Shown one piece after another: positions 34,088-45,480 of a stretch of 64,000 nucleotides of DNA. The first letter of the stretch is position 1. Each line of letters starts with the position of its first letter. Origin of the DNA: Geosiphon pyriformis (taxonomy: Eukaryota > Glomeromycota > Glomeromycetes > Archaeosporales > Geosiphonaceae); NCBI GenBank assembly GCA_016748015.1, contig JAAOMT010000213.1, forward strand, positions 469,202 through 533,201. Direction: 5' to 3'. The notes under the pieces are model-generated. The model saw only the letters and a list, made by a program, of their open reading frames with translations, was not told the DNA's origin and ran no database searches. Position numbers and translations under genes: made by a program.

Positions 34088-34961
34088 TATTATGGTTTAA
34101 GAATTTAGCAAAAGAATCATAAAAATAATATAAACTATTCAATCATAATATAGCACAGTAATAATCTTAGAAAGGTAATAATTAACATAGTAGCAAACAC
34201 CATCTTGCGATAGTGGCAAGCACCAGTTCACAATAGTAGCTAATACCAACTGGTGATAGTAGCAAACACCAAGTTGAAATATCAAAAAAAAGTATTACAA
34301 TATGTTTTCTCATAGAACTACAAACATGTATATATACAGTAGCTTTAATATTGAAAAAAGTCAATCAAGTAATAAAAATCATAACTTATCAAGCAATAAA
34401 TCCAATTTATCCAACAAACTCCACTTTAAATCATACCTTTAAATTAAATATTCCAAAAAACCTTTAAATCAAAAAAAAAATGAAAAAGAATATTTAAAAC
34501 TAAATTATTACAACCCCAAAGTAGTAAGAAACTCATTTGTGTTAATTATTGAATGAAACTATCATTTATCAGTTGAATTCCTTGGAAAAATAATTCCTGA
34601 TCAAGATTATTCATGTTGTTACTAATTGATAAAAGCTTTATTGTAAGAATTAGGAAAAGTGCTAAAGACCATTAACATTCTGTGTTTCTAGATTAGAGAA
34701 ACACATCAGGCAATTGCAAGGATAGTCTCAGAGAAAATCCCAGACAGCAGGTAGATTTCAGTTCAGCTTCTGAGAAGAAATACATAAACACACACAACAA
34801 TCAGGAATTAAAAAATAACTTACATCACAACACTAAAGAGAAAGTCTTCAGTATAACAGTGCCATTATCACACAAATAGAATTAAGAAACTCACAAGAGA
34901 CTGATTGCAATTAAAACAGTATATTGGCAATTAAATATAACAAGAAAACCATCTCGTAACA
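34088..34961 (+). repeat. 3' LTR of element D
   Basis: 874 bp, beginning TATTATGG (decayed from TGTTACAG) and ending CTCGTAACA. Followed by the target copy GCAC at 34962-34965. Confidence 0.92.
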
Positions 34962-34965
34962 GCAC

Positions 34966-35037
34966 CTAGTTTAGGTTATTTGTATGATGTATTGTATTAG
35001 GTGACATTTGGACCTCATTCGTAATACAATAAAAAAA
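34966..35037 (+). other. LINE 3' UTR end and A-tract
   Basis: Resumes the LINE tail after D and ends in AATACAATAAAAAAAAAG, the 3' terminus expected for a LINE. Very AT-rich sequence follows at once. Confidence 0.75.
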
Positions 35038-36780
35038 AAGATTACTATAATTAATTATAATGAAGTTAATATTAGAGTCTTTAAAATTTTTGATTTTTTT
35101 AAACTGTTTTAGTTAATAGTTTTAAAAGTCAGACAAAACTTGCTGTTAATTTATCTATTAATTATTTACTTGGATTTTAAACATAAGTAGTAAATAATAC
35201 AAAAACTAATTGAAAAGAAAAAGTAAAAATAAAAACAGCTATTAAAAAAATAATTATGTTTTCTAAGTATATTTGTTAATTGTTTTTAATTTTTTGTGCT
35301 ATTTCTATTGTTGAATTTAAGATGAAATTATTTTTGATAACAAAAAAAAACCATATAACATAAAATAAGTTTGTTCTTAATTTTTTCATAAATAAATATA
35401 TTTTTTGTTCTTTTGTCTAATTTTTTTTTAAGTTAATTCGTTTTATTAATTTTTTAATTGTTTTAACATATTTAGTAATACTTTTTTTAAAATTTTGTAC
35501 TCTTTTTCAATTTTATTTTTCATTTAATATTAATATTACAATATAAAATTTTTCTTTAAATCTGGTGATAAAGAAAGTTATATTTTGTTTAATATTTTTA
35601 GGTAATCATTAAATTATTTGTTGAATAGCTATATTATTGATTTTTTGAATAAATTATATAGCAGAAGATTTTTGGACCTATTTTTTTACTATTTAAAACT
35701 TATATTTATTATTGTATATATTTGTTGTAACAGTTTTTTTAAAGTTTTTAAACTGTTTTAAGAGTTTTTTCTAAACAAAAATAAAGAACTTATGTTTTTT
35801 CAACTTAAAATAATTTGCATGTTTTATTTTATGTTATAACTAAAGTAGATGTTTAAGATAAAAAGTTTAAATTATTTGAAAAAAATTTAAAACCAGATAC
35901 TGTTTGATAACTTTTTTTATTTTTGGTTTTTAAAGAAGTTTCAATTTGTTAATAAGTATTTATTTAAGTATAAATTTGTTGATTTAAGATTTTGAATTCA
36001 AAAAAAAGTTGATTAAAAATAATTAAAAATAATTATTAGTTAATATAATTGTCTTAAGTTTCAAAGTTTTTTTTAAAATATGCTTTATTAAAGAAATAAA
36101 TAGTATATACTAAGTAAATTTCAGCTGAATATTTAATTGAAAACCAATTCCAGAAATTTTGGAATTCTCAACTAGACTGTTTTTTAACCAGAAAACAAAT
36201 AAAGTAAGATAAAAAAAGATTAAGTTTAATATAGACTAGATTATTTTAATTGTGTACTATAAAGTAATTTTGTGTTTATATTATTAAAAAAAAGTAATTG
36301 TTTATATAATACTAGATAATTTAAGAATTTAACACCTTATAAAGAACACCACTTTTATGTTATGATTAGATTAACAAGCTAACAAATAACAAAAAAAAAC
36401 AGTATTATATAATAATAAAATAATTAAAAAAGTAATTCAACTTTAATAAATGAATTAAATTAGTAAAAATTTAATATATAAGATCAATCTTATAAATATT
36501 TTAGTCATTATTTTTTCCAAAAAGTAATAAAAAAATTTAAAAATAGAGAAATAGTATGTACTATTAACAAAAGATAACACATTAATATAATTTTATCTCT
36601 TATATTAGCACTTTTAAAATTCAATATTAAATAAATTAAGTTAAATAAAAAAAGCTAAAATAAAATATAATTTATAAAGTTTAGCAATAAAACTATCTAA
36701 ATATTGACTATTTTTTTTTTTATTTGCTTAATGAGTGCAGCCCAAAAACAATCTAATATTATACACCAAAAAAATGATCT
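35038..36780. other. AT-rich spacer, no gene seen
   Basis: About 1.7 kb of very low G+C sequence with A and T runs, stops in all frames, and no LTR end or coding similarity. Same character as the left edge of the window, so probably the original host intergenic DNA. Confidence 0.7.
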
Positions 36781-36787
36781 AAACTAG

Positions 36788-37046
36788 ATGTTAATCATGT
36801 GCTTTCTATACATGACTAGTTACTTGGACCAATCAAGGACACACTATGTTGAAACAATAGGATGTGGAAATAATCCCAACCCACAAATTTTTTTAATAAC
36901 ACCATTCAGATTTCTAGAATCAAAAATAAACTCACTAAGAAATAATCTAGTAGATTCAACACTACTCTTAACCTCAGTACTCGACATCTGCCACAAAGCT
37001 ATAACATGCTCAACAGTGTTCTTACTTAAGAGAGAAGACTTGGTGG
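36788..37046. other. Unrecognised coding-like fragment before element E
   Basis: A sharp rise in G+C after the AT-rich spacer. Both strands stay open: + strand from ATG 36788 and - strand from inside the E LTR down to 36844. The minus-strand reading looks like an amphipathic helical protein fragment, while the plus-strand reading is rich in Leu, Ser and Asn. I recognise neither. It may be an exon of a host gene or an older element, cut at GTGG (37043-37046) by E and G. The remainder would lie beyond the window. Confidence 0.4.
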
Positions 37047-37101
37047 TGTTACCCGAGTAGAAAAACCGATCCAAAGTTATGAAGAAACATGACCAGAATG
37101 T

Positions 37102-37265
37102 GACATAACACAGAATAGCATGCAATAATGTTGAATAATGCATTATAACTTAGGATAGCATGCAATAATATTGAATAATGTGTTATAACTTAGGATAGTG
37201 CAAGATAATGTGTTACAACATGGGATAATACAGAATAACACTAGATAACGTGTTATAACATAGAA
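37102..37265 (+). repeat. U3 repeat array of LTR E
   Basis: About five degenerate units of roughly 35-40 bp built from GAATAATGTGTTATAAC and TTAGGATAGCATGCAATAA. The counterpart in the 3' LTR is at about 55918-56085. Ends about 100 bp before the TATA box. Confidence 0.65.
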
Positions 37266-37368
37266 TAACTAGTAATAACATAGAAAAACAAAGCAATAAC
37301 AGAAATAACAAAACAATAGTTAGCAATAATGAAACAATCAGAAACAATCCTGTAAAACCAAAAGAATG

Positions 37369-37376
37369 TATAAAAG
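37369..37376 (+). promoter_or_regulatory. Probable TATA box of LTR E
   Basis: TATAAAAG downstream of the repeat array. Confidence 0.55.
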
Positions 37377-38098
37377 CGAGTAGTAATAAAAGATAGAAAA
37401 AAAGACAGATAGATATGAACCACTAGACAAGAAACAAATATCCATCACCCCTCCTCATTTATTATATTTCCATATTCATCTTCTAAAATAAATCAATTAT
37501 CAAAGAAATCAGAATCACGAATTCATGTTCTTGAACTGTGTGAGATTTATGTAAATTAACCATTGTTTTGTATCTTTGTTTTAGGACAGATGCTCTTAGC
37601 ATAACTGCCTTAGACTATTAATAATTTGAACCAATCACTCTTGATCATGGCAATTGACGATACTAATTTATTTATTTATTTTCTTTTTTTTTCTTTTTTT
37701 CTTATTTTTTTTTGTGGAATGGCAACATAGTAAAATTGACTATCTGGAAATAAACTTTGTGATAGTTTGATAAAAAAGGGAGGCTCTTCCTAGGTTTTGG
37801 ATATTAACATTATCTTGTTAGCTTACCAAAAGGGTGAAAAAACACCACCAGACCCTAATAACTGTGTTTGTTAGCTCAGAGAAGAAAGCTTACATTTATG
37901 GAAGACATTGCAATTGACAAAAGACAAACTCTGTGTCTTATAATCAAAGAACTCAACAGGTAGATTTACATCCAGAAATAGATCTTCAAAGACTGATAAT
38001 CAAGATTAAGCCAACAGAATTACACAGAAGATGTATTACCAATAATTGAGAGCACCAAACATTATCATTTCTATTATCTACCAAGTTTACTCATAACA

Positions 38099-38116
38099 TT
38101 TGGTGCTTTCTGTGAG
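38099..38116 (+). other. Primer binding site of element E
   Basis: TTTGGTGCTTTCTGTGAG follows the 5' LTR. Confidence 0.65.
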
Positions 38117-38159
38117 ATTATAAATTCACAGAAACAGAGCACCCCAGAAATACACAAAA

Positions 38160-40146
38160 GTGGTGACTATTGGAACAGTAGAAAAAGACTACTCTCCATA
38201 TGAAAAAGCACTATTTCAATACTTTTGAAAAAACCTAAGAATATCAGCAGAAACTGCTTATACAGAAAGTGATTTTTGTAACTATATTAATGCAAAAATT
38301 GACTGCTTATTAGGCCACACAACTGACACAGGAAGACTGGGAGAACAAATCCATCAAAGCTTATTAGGGTACTCAACAGCCACAACCATCCAAGCAATCA
38401 CTAAAACTCTGCGCATAATCAATACAGACATTAAATATTACATGGCAAAATGATTCTCTCAAATACAACAACCAGTGGAATCTGATCCTGAGGAATATGA
38501 AGATGAATCCAACAACTTCATAACTGTCCAAGCCAAGTTCATGGTCAACAAGAAACCAAGATTCCTTTCCCCAACAACTCCATCATACTATCAGACATTT
38601 CAAAGTAGAATTGTATTCAACTCACTCCCGGAAACTCAGTTAGAAACACCACAAACTCCTGAAAATCCATACTCTTGGAATCAACATAGTTGGACCAAAT
38701 CATTAGGAGAATATGGATTGTTGTTTGGAAATCTCTCTCCAACATTTAACAAAACAGACAGCAATACGTTGACATGGGAACCACCACCAACCCAACTATT
38801 GACCGAATTATCAGCCACGCCCTCTAAAGAAACAGCTATTCTCTAGCCCATTGAGAAAATTAACAAAGGGAAACAACCAGAATTAGCACCAGGAGAACAC
38901 TCTAACATGCAAACACCAAACCCTTTAGCATCAATCAGTAAAACTCCACCTACCCACCAGATCATGGCTTACCGAAATATTGCCAAATTAGAAAAATTTT
39001 CTGGTGAAGAAGATGATGCATATATATGGATTGTGAAAGCTGAAAAAGCCATTACCGCCAACAATTGGGATAATGATAGAACCATTCAAGCATTGCCATT
39101 CTTTCTGACTGAAACCACAGACTCATGATATCAAAGTCTTGCAGAGAAACCAACTGACTTCGCCGCCTTTAAACTTGCCTTTCTGCAATACTTCTATAAC
39201 TCTAACACTCTCATCAGATTACAAAATCAGTTCAGTATCATAAAACAAAAAAACCACAAAACAGTAACCACTTATCTTGGATGATTCAACCAAATCCTTC
39301 ATCAAATCCAGGCCATTAAAAGGGATTACTACACTGTAGTGCAAATCTTTAACTAATTCATCAAAGGATTAAAAAGCAGTCTTTTCTGATCCATAAAATC
39401 CCACCACCCAACAAACCTATAAGAAGCAGTTACTCTTGCTTATGACTTTAAGTCAGCAGAATAAGAGGCTAACTATACTTAAGCCATTAACCTGGCTATT
39501 AATAGAACATCTAATATCGACACAAAAATAACTCAATTAAGTGAGAAATTAACTCAGAAAATTAAGGGATTTTTAGCCAGTACCATAAGATCCTACCAAC
39601 CACCACAACGAAAAGATAGTGATAACACCAGATACCAATAACAACAGAATCACCAACAACAACAACAATCTTAGAGATCCAATCCCCACAATTGTTACTA
39701 TTGCCAGAAACTTGGACATATCATTCAGAACTGCCGTAAGAAAGTAATAAACCAAAATTAAGAAAATTAATATCAGCACTTGAAATACCCTCAAAACATG
39801 GTATTTCAATACTCCATGCCTCAATATCAACTGCCTCAATACTTACAACAAATGCAGTATACCCAGCAACTGCCTCAGACCTACTACTAGTCTTTACAGC
39901 CAATGGTTCAAGCAGCACCCCAGTACCAAAACCCCATTAATAGCCAACCTAAGCATTATGTGATTGATTACAACCAAGAATGGAGGAACCCCAGCAACAA
40001 TCAGAGACCAACTAACAGTGTACCATCACGATTCCTAAATTGTAGTAATGCCCTGTTTTGACCAGCACCAACTGGATACCCTAAACAAGCCTCATATTTT
40101 GGTCTTACTGAAATCAAGATTTTTATAGTTCTACATCTTTAGAAGA
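38160..40146 (+). pseudogene. Gag region of element E (GTG start), split by F
   Basis: GTG at 38160 in CAAAAGTGGTG, with no ATG in frame back to the stop at 38121. Open pieces lie at 38475-38843 and 38907-39125, the second with the Gag core start (AYRNIAKLEKFSGEEDDAYIW). A zinc knuckle CYYCQKLGHIIQNC lies at about 39690-39735, and a Gln/Tyr/Pro-rich tail follows. Many stops (for example 38226, 38451, 38844, 39126, 39281) and at least one frameshift before 40146. F entered at AAGA (40143-40146). Confidence 0.82.
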
Positions 40147-40220
40147 TGTTACTCATAGAAAAAAAAAACAGATATAGGAAAATAAGAGACCAATAGGAGA
40201 ATAGTAGTTAGCACATAAGC

Positions 40221-40363
40221 ACATTGCTTAGCAATGTGAAGCAATGTCAGAAATCACAGCACATCACTTAGCAATATGGAGCAATGTCAAGAAAATATGG
40301 CACATTGCTTAGCAATGTGAGCATTGCTTGAGAAATTATAGCACATTGCTTGAGAATGTGAGT
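40221..40363 (+). repeat. U3 palindrome array of LTR F, 5' copy
   Basis: Contains the 19-bp palindrome CACATTGCTTAGCAATGTG (40221-40239) with 9-bp arms, repeated in degenerate form about every 40 bp together with GAGCAATGTC half-sites. Ends about 25 bp before TATATATA. Confidence 0.78.
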
Positions 40364-40386
40364 GATTTCGTAGAACCCAAATTATG

Positions 40387-40394
40387 TATATATA
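40387..40394 (+). promoter_or_regulatory. Probable TATA box of LTR F
   Basis: TATATATA in the context AATTATGTATATATAG, shared with LTR G. Confidence 0.58.
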
Positions 40395-40991
40395 GTGGTA
40401 GCATTAGAAGTAAAAAAAAACAGACCTCTTAGTTTAGATATGATCTAAGCAACTTTCTATTCACAAATATCAATAAATAATTATTTACCATTTTAATCTA
40501 CTTTCCACTATCAACACTTCATGTTAATAGTAAGTGATACTTAACCACATGAGAACAATAGCTCTTGATCATGGCTATTGATGGGATACTAACTTGCAAT
40601 TGCTTTTATTTATTTCTTTATTTTCTTTTCTTTTATTTTCTTTGTTTTGTTATTTCATTGGTTTTACTAAACTGATTAAAAATTAAGTGTTAAGTTATTG
40701 ACATCAAGGATAGCCTGGTAAAAGACCCTAAAGGAAGGATATAGGAATTGAAAATTTAAGGATAGCTTACCAGAAGAGCATCTCTGCCAAGATTACCAGC
40801 CACCATGCTGAGAAAGAAATTTGATGGAATTGCAATTCCGGGAGGCTATGAGAAAGACAACACTTGAATCTCTGTCTATTATACAAAAGACTCCACAACA
40901 AAATTTTCAGATAGTGACACCAGAATACCAACCCAGCACCAAGTTACAGATTTGTTATTTGACTTAAGACTCCAAATAATTATCTGTAATA

Positions 40992-41009
40992 TTTGGTGCT
41001 TCCTGTAAG
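40992..41009 (+). other. Primer binding site of element F
   Basis: TTTGGTGCTTCCTGTAAG follows the 5' LTR; nearly identical to that of G. Confidence 0.65.
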
Positions 41010-41054
41010 GTATAATCCTACAGAGAACCAGCACCAACTACACTCATCCCAAAA

Positions 41055-43230
41055 GTGGCAGAATCAGAAAGTATAGGAGCAAACCATTTAGGATTCACAA
41101 AATCTTTATTTCAACACTACTGTCAACACTTAGAATTAAACCAAAATCATATATCAGCAGAATTAGCCTTCAATTTCTATGTCAACAAGAGAATTGCATA
41201 TTTGTTAGGAACATCAGTAAACACTAAATCAGCAAAAGAAACTTTTTATCATGAATTAATCCAAAACACCAGTCTACCAACAAATTATAATTTTGCATCT
41301 ATCATTACTGAGATTAATAAAGAAATTGAACATCACACACAACAAAAATATCCAATCACTTATGCTAGTAAAGGCAAAAGAAAATTACAAACACCAGCAG
41401 TGACACCAAAACAAATACAACCACCCACTTGAAAGAAAACCAGAGTTGAATCACCAACAAATCCATCATACCACTATACACCTAAAAGCACTATCAACAT
41501 CACATCAACAGGCGTGTCCACATCACACTCGACATCAACTTTTGAACGATTCCCATTTCAGAGTAAACAAAGGAAAGAAGATCTTTTAGAACCATACAGC
41601 ATGTATTTTGAAGGATTTAAGTCCTGATTGCCAATGCTATTAGGACTTCAATCTCCACCACTCCAACCAGATTTCAGAACCATGAGTCCCTGGAAAGTAA
41701 TGGAATCGGAAGAAGAACAAAAAGAAGAAGAAGAATCTAAAGATCAAGAATTTACTTACCAGAACCCGATCCCAGAGAACCCAAACATTGAAACCCTGAA
41801 TTTCCAGACTCAACAAAATTTAAATTTAGAAAATCCGGAAATTGAAACTCCGAATTTTTAAATGCAGCCAAATCAGAATGACCGAAACCCTGACTTAATT
41901 ATTCAACAAAACTTACTTTCTGGAATTATTATTAATCAACTACTAGCTGAATCCATATAACAGCCATCTCAACAACCACTTCAACAAATTCATTAGTCAT
42001 CTGTACCACAACAATAACAACAAATGGCATATACACCAATTGCAAAGCTTGATAAATTCACTGGCGAAGAAGATGACACCCAAGTCTGGCTGAATGATGT
42101 AGCTAAAGCAATTACAACCAATAACTGGGACAATGCTAAAGCTATGCAAGCAATTCTCTACTTTCTTCAAGACACCACTGATACATGGTACCAAAGCCTT
42201 GCCATCAAACCCCAAAATTTTAATGAATTCAAAACCAAATTTTTGAAGTACTTTAGTAACAATAATAGCATCAACAAGTTAGCCAACACCTTCATCACAA
42301 TCAAACAAGAGGAAACTGAAGCAGTTACCACTTACTTGGAATGGTTTCACAGGAACCTACGCCAAATTCAAGCGATCCAAGCTGACTATTTTACAGCACC
42401 ACAAATTCTAAACCAGTTCATCCATGGGTTATGCAGTAGCATTCTTCAACATGTACACTTAGTGCACCCACAAACTTTCCAGGACACAGTTACCAATGCA
42501 TGAAATTTCGAAGCAGCTGAACTAGAAGCCAATCATGCTCAAGCCGTAAATTTGGTTATAAATGGATCATTTGAATTGGATTCCAAATTGAAACAATTCA
42601 GTGATTCAATTAATCAGAAATTGGAAGGATACTTAGCTAACAATTACACAATATATCAACCATCACAATAATGTAATAATTCCGAAAACACAGATCGTTT
42701 CCAGAATCAGTCACATCTAACATCCTCAACCAATCAACAGTAGCAGTAGGAAATGCGTATTTGCCACTATTGTGATAAACAAGGACATTTGCAATTTGAA
42801 TGTCGAAAAAGAATAAGTGACCAGAGATCAGTTAATCAGTATCGAAACTCTGATCACCGACTACAAACTCAGAATTATGTCAGTAATCAATTAAATCCAG
42901 CTCTATATCAACAAGATTACCTACCTATAATGCAGCCAATATATTAAACACCAATGATGTAGCAATTATACTCACCTCCAGTCTATCAGCCTCCAGCAGC
43001 AATTTATCAACTGCAGTCTTAACCCAATTATCAGCTGCAGTTTCAGATAAATTATCTGCCCCAACAACATCAAACACCACCACAGAACTTACCTTAAAAC
43101 AGAACTCAAAGACTGAGATTAACACAGCAAAGCTGGAGATTGTCAATGCTAGTCCATTAACTGATCCCCAGTTCCACAGCACAACCATCAGGATCTCGAC
43201 CATGGAATTTGGGCACCAGATATGCCCAAA
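41055..43230 (+). pseudogene. Gag region of element F (GTG start)
   Basis: GTG at 41055 in CAAAAGTGGCA; the nearest upstream stop in frame is 41013 and no ATG intervenes. The N-terminal domain is open to 41430. A Glu-rich and Asn/Pro/Glu repeat-like spacer follows (41690-41860; NPEIETPNF-type repeats). The Gag core is open at 42024-42500 (AKLDKFTGEEDDTQVW, TWYQSLA). A zinc knuckle CHYCDKQGHLQFEC lies at about 42760-42801. Gln/Tyr/Pro tail. Stops at about 41430, 41625, 41859, 42501, 42669 and 42945. Confidence 0.85.
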
Positions 43231-43329
43231 ACCCAAATTCCCGGAACTATTTAAGTCTCCTGGTTACCCCAGAAGATGCCTCACCCAATAATCTGAAAAC
43301 CAACCAAAAACAATCACTTACCAACAACA

Positions 43330-43830
43330 TACCTCCAGCCACTGTCATCAACAACGAATCACTAGCAGCAATTTTTCCATTTAAACTTGAAAAAACTACA
43401 CCAGTTCTATTATTTAGTGAAGCTGTTCTTGACACTAAACCAATCACCACTATGTACACTAATGTTAAAGTTGATGGCCACTTCATCAAACTGATCTTAG
43501 ATAGTGAATCAGCTGGCAGTATTATTACAAAGCAACTCATGGACCAATTAGGTTGCTGAGTTGATTGCACTGCCAGTGCCAGAATCATAACTGCTGATGG
43601 AGCAACCAAAACTCCCATTAGTGAGATTGATGACTTCTTTATAGAAGTCAATAGCATTATCATACCAATCAAAGTATTTGTCATGGAAGCCACCCAATAC
43701 CAAGCACTTATTAGTAATGATTAGCTATTTAAAACCAATGCATCGCTTGATTGGAATACACAGGAGCTTCAAATCAGCCAGAACGGACAACACACATGTG
43801 TACCAGCCATATGTGGCCATTTTACAACCA
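43330..43830 (+). pseudogene. Protease of element F, active site altered
   Basis: Gag frame. The active site reads LILDSESAGSIITKQ at about 43492, so Asp-Ser-Gly is now Asp-Ser-Glu by a G-to-A change. The beta end (YQALI…ND) is at about 43695-43725, and a stop lies at about 43557 (TGG or CGA to TGA). Inactive. Confidence 0.84.
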
Positions 43831-44171
43831 CTAACTCAACAGCACCACTTATAGAATTCGAAGAAGAAAAAGAAAAACCTACCTGGGAAGCTTATCAAGT
43901 GTTTTGAACTGACAAAAAACACAACAAGCTGCTGCCAGTACCTTCATAGAACGACAATAACAGGAAAGGAAAGAAAAGAGAAGAACTTACCTGGAATGCT
44001 GACCAAAACTGGGAAACCTATAACAATCAAGACGAATTATCAACAATCTGGAAATAGGAAGAGGATAAAATTAAAGGAAAAGGGAAAGAAAAAAAAGAAA
44101 ATTCCATACCAACCCCTATTCACCCTACATATATAACACCACAATCAAGCTATTGTTGCCCAAAACTCATA

Positions 44172-44775
44172 TGTGTTGATTGCAGCAAGAAATTGTCGTT
44201 AATGGGCATGTGTTGTGGTGACAATGAGGAATACTTAACAGCAACCAAATTCTATTGCCATACGTGCATCATAGAATGCTTTGGATGTCCAAAATGAAAA
44301 GAGAAATAAGACAATGAATTATGCTTGGCTTGTGGTGAAACTCTTCTAGATGAAGGAATATGGAACAACATTCTTGGGCAAGGAGGAATGTGCGACAAAT
44401 TGTGTCAATACACAATTCTCATAAGTGACTAGGTAAGAAAAAAAACACCTATAGACACTGCCTAGAGACAAGCTATCAAATGTCTGAATGGATGTCCACA
44501 TAATGATAACAAAATCTGGTGAATGGCACTCACCAAAATCAAAGGAGTGACTTCAGAAGAAATAAAAACAATCAAAGACAACCCACCTGAACTCATAAAA
44601 CTTGACTGGGACCCAGAACCAGTTATAAATCTACTAGATTCAGAACAATTTCATGAACACTACCAAGAATTAGCACCCACTAAAGAAGAACAAGAGCAAC
44701 AGTTGGAAGAAATCAATACTTGACTATGTGACCATTGTTTAATTCCCTGTGACTTTTAATATTGTAATAAGTGTG
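44172..44775 (+). pseudogene. Cys-rich domain of element F
   Basis: CVDCSKKLSLMGMCC, FYCHTC, CLACGETLLDE, CDKLCQYTIL, then a helical part (open 44523-44720), and CDHCLIPCDF…YCNKC at about 44727-44775. Same order and spacing as in B, C, D and E. Function unknown. Confidence 0.74.
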
Positions 44776-44829
44776 ACCTCATTTACAATCCACTACCACA
44801 CATGATCTACACAATCCCAGAGGAAAAAA

Positions 44830-45480
44830 ACCAATCAACAGCTGTGCATCAGAATCAGAATCAGTTTCCAATCCTAATTCAGATTCCGACAATGACAATG
44901 ACAAAAATAACAGTTCCAGCTCCGTTCAAAATGGCAATAACAATAACAACAATCCCAATTCAGATTCAAATTCTGATTCAAACTACGAACAATATATTGT
45001 GCTTCCTAACCTCACCAAAGAACAGAAACTAAAATGGTTCAGTAATAATGATGAAGGTATTATGCCAAAACGCATGCATGATATTGATGCAGAGTTTGAT
45101 CTAAGATATCCAAGGAAAGATCCCATTAAATTGAAACCACATTTGCGCACTTGCATCAATTTGAAAATAGCACTGGAAATTCCAGCTACAACAATGGTTC
45201 AACTAGCATCCAGGAGTAGTTTAGCAAAAAAAGGAATTAACATTAGAGGAGGAATAATTGATGCAAGATATGTAGGAAATATTATTGCTATGCTACAAAA
45301 TGATTCAGAAAAAGCATATATCATAAATCCAAACAAAAAGATAGCACAGGCAATATTCCTACCTCTGATAAAAATAGCTTAATTAATGTTAGTGGAAAAC
45401 AGGAAGAAATTAGGGATTACAGCTAAAGGGATACAGAGATTTGGATCAATGGGTAGAATAGATATACCAGTTAATATAGT
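44830..45480 (+). pseudogene. Acidic low-complexity linker and dUTPase of element F
   Basis: Reading in the dUTPase frame, about 45 codons rich in Ser, Asn and Asp (44842-44985) precede the dUTPase. They are absent from the other families. The dUTPase motifs are DAEFDL (about 45080; DAGFDL in D and E), ASRSSLAKKG (about 45207), GGIIDARYVGNI (about 45249), KKIAQAIFLPL (about 45336) and QRFGSMG (about 45435). A frame change relative to Gag-protease occurs just before the linker, between about 44775 and 44840. The stop at 45380 splits the end. Confidence 0.88.

Larger units (their letters stand above)
17308..34961 (+). mobile_element. Ty3/Gypsy-type LTR retrotransposon D, interrupted by C and lacking integrase
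   Basis: The LTRs are at 17308-18174 and 34088-34961. The 4-bp target duplication GCAC is perfect (17304-17307 and 34962-34965). Coding pieces are 18257-22386 and 32317-33892. Joining them gives a 5706-bp single-frame ORF1 (with stops) from GTG to TAA. Only about 180 bp lie between the RNase H stop and the polypurine tract, so the integrase ORF and most of ORF3 are deleted. Element C sits inside the segment after dUTPase. Confidence 0.92.
850..35037 (+). mobile_element. Non-LTR retrotransposon (LINE) of the type abundant in arbuscular mycorrhizal fungi, split in three
   Basis: Three collinear pieces make one element: about 850-6592, 16485-17307 and 34966-35037. ORF1 has a CCHC knuckle. ORF2 carries APE endonuclease, RT, RNase H and a C-terminal CCHC. 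The 3' end is an A-tract at about 35027-35036 (aataaaaaaaaag). LTR elements B and D occupy the gaps, and the ORF2 frame continues across B if one copy of its 4-bp target duplication is removed. The 5' end is uncertain. The bases aagatt(g)c near 839 weakly resemble the aagatt(a)c that follows the A-tract, which would be a target-site duplication. Many frameshifts and stops show it is dead. Confidence 0.88.
37047..38098 (+). repeat. 5' LTR of element E
   Basis: 1052 bp, TGTTACCCG...CATAACA. Contains the U3 array at 37102-37265, TATAAAAG at 37369-37376 and a T-rich tract near 37670-37720. Confidence 0.92.
40147..40991 (+). repeat. 5' LTR of element F
   Basis: 845 bp, TGTTACTCATAG...CTGTAATA. 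It is 40 bp shorter than the 3' LTR, equal to one unit of the U3 array. Confidence 0.91.

Noticed and set aside
35038-36780. Centromere- or origin-like AT-rich element
   Set aside because: No repeat structure or motif beyond base composition supports this.
40221-40363. CRISPR-like array
   Set aside because: Palindromic repeats at regular spacing, but units are degenerate, the spacers are alike, and the array sits inside both LTRs of a eukaryotic element.
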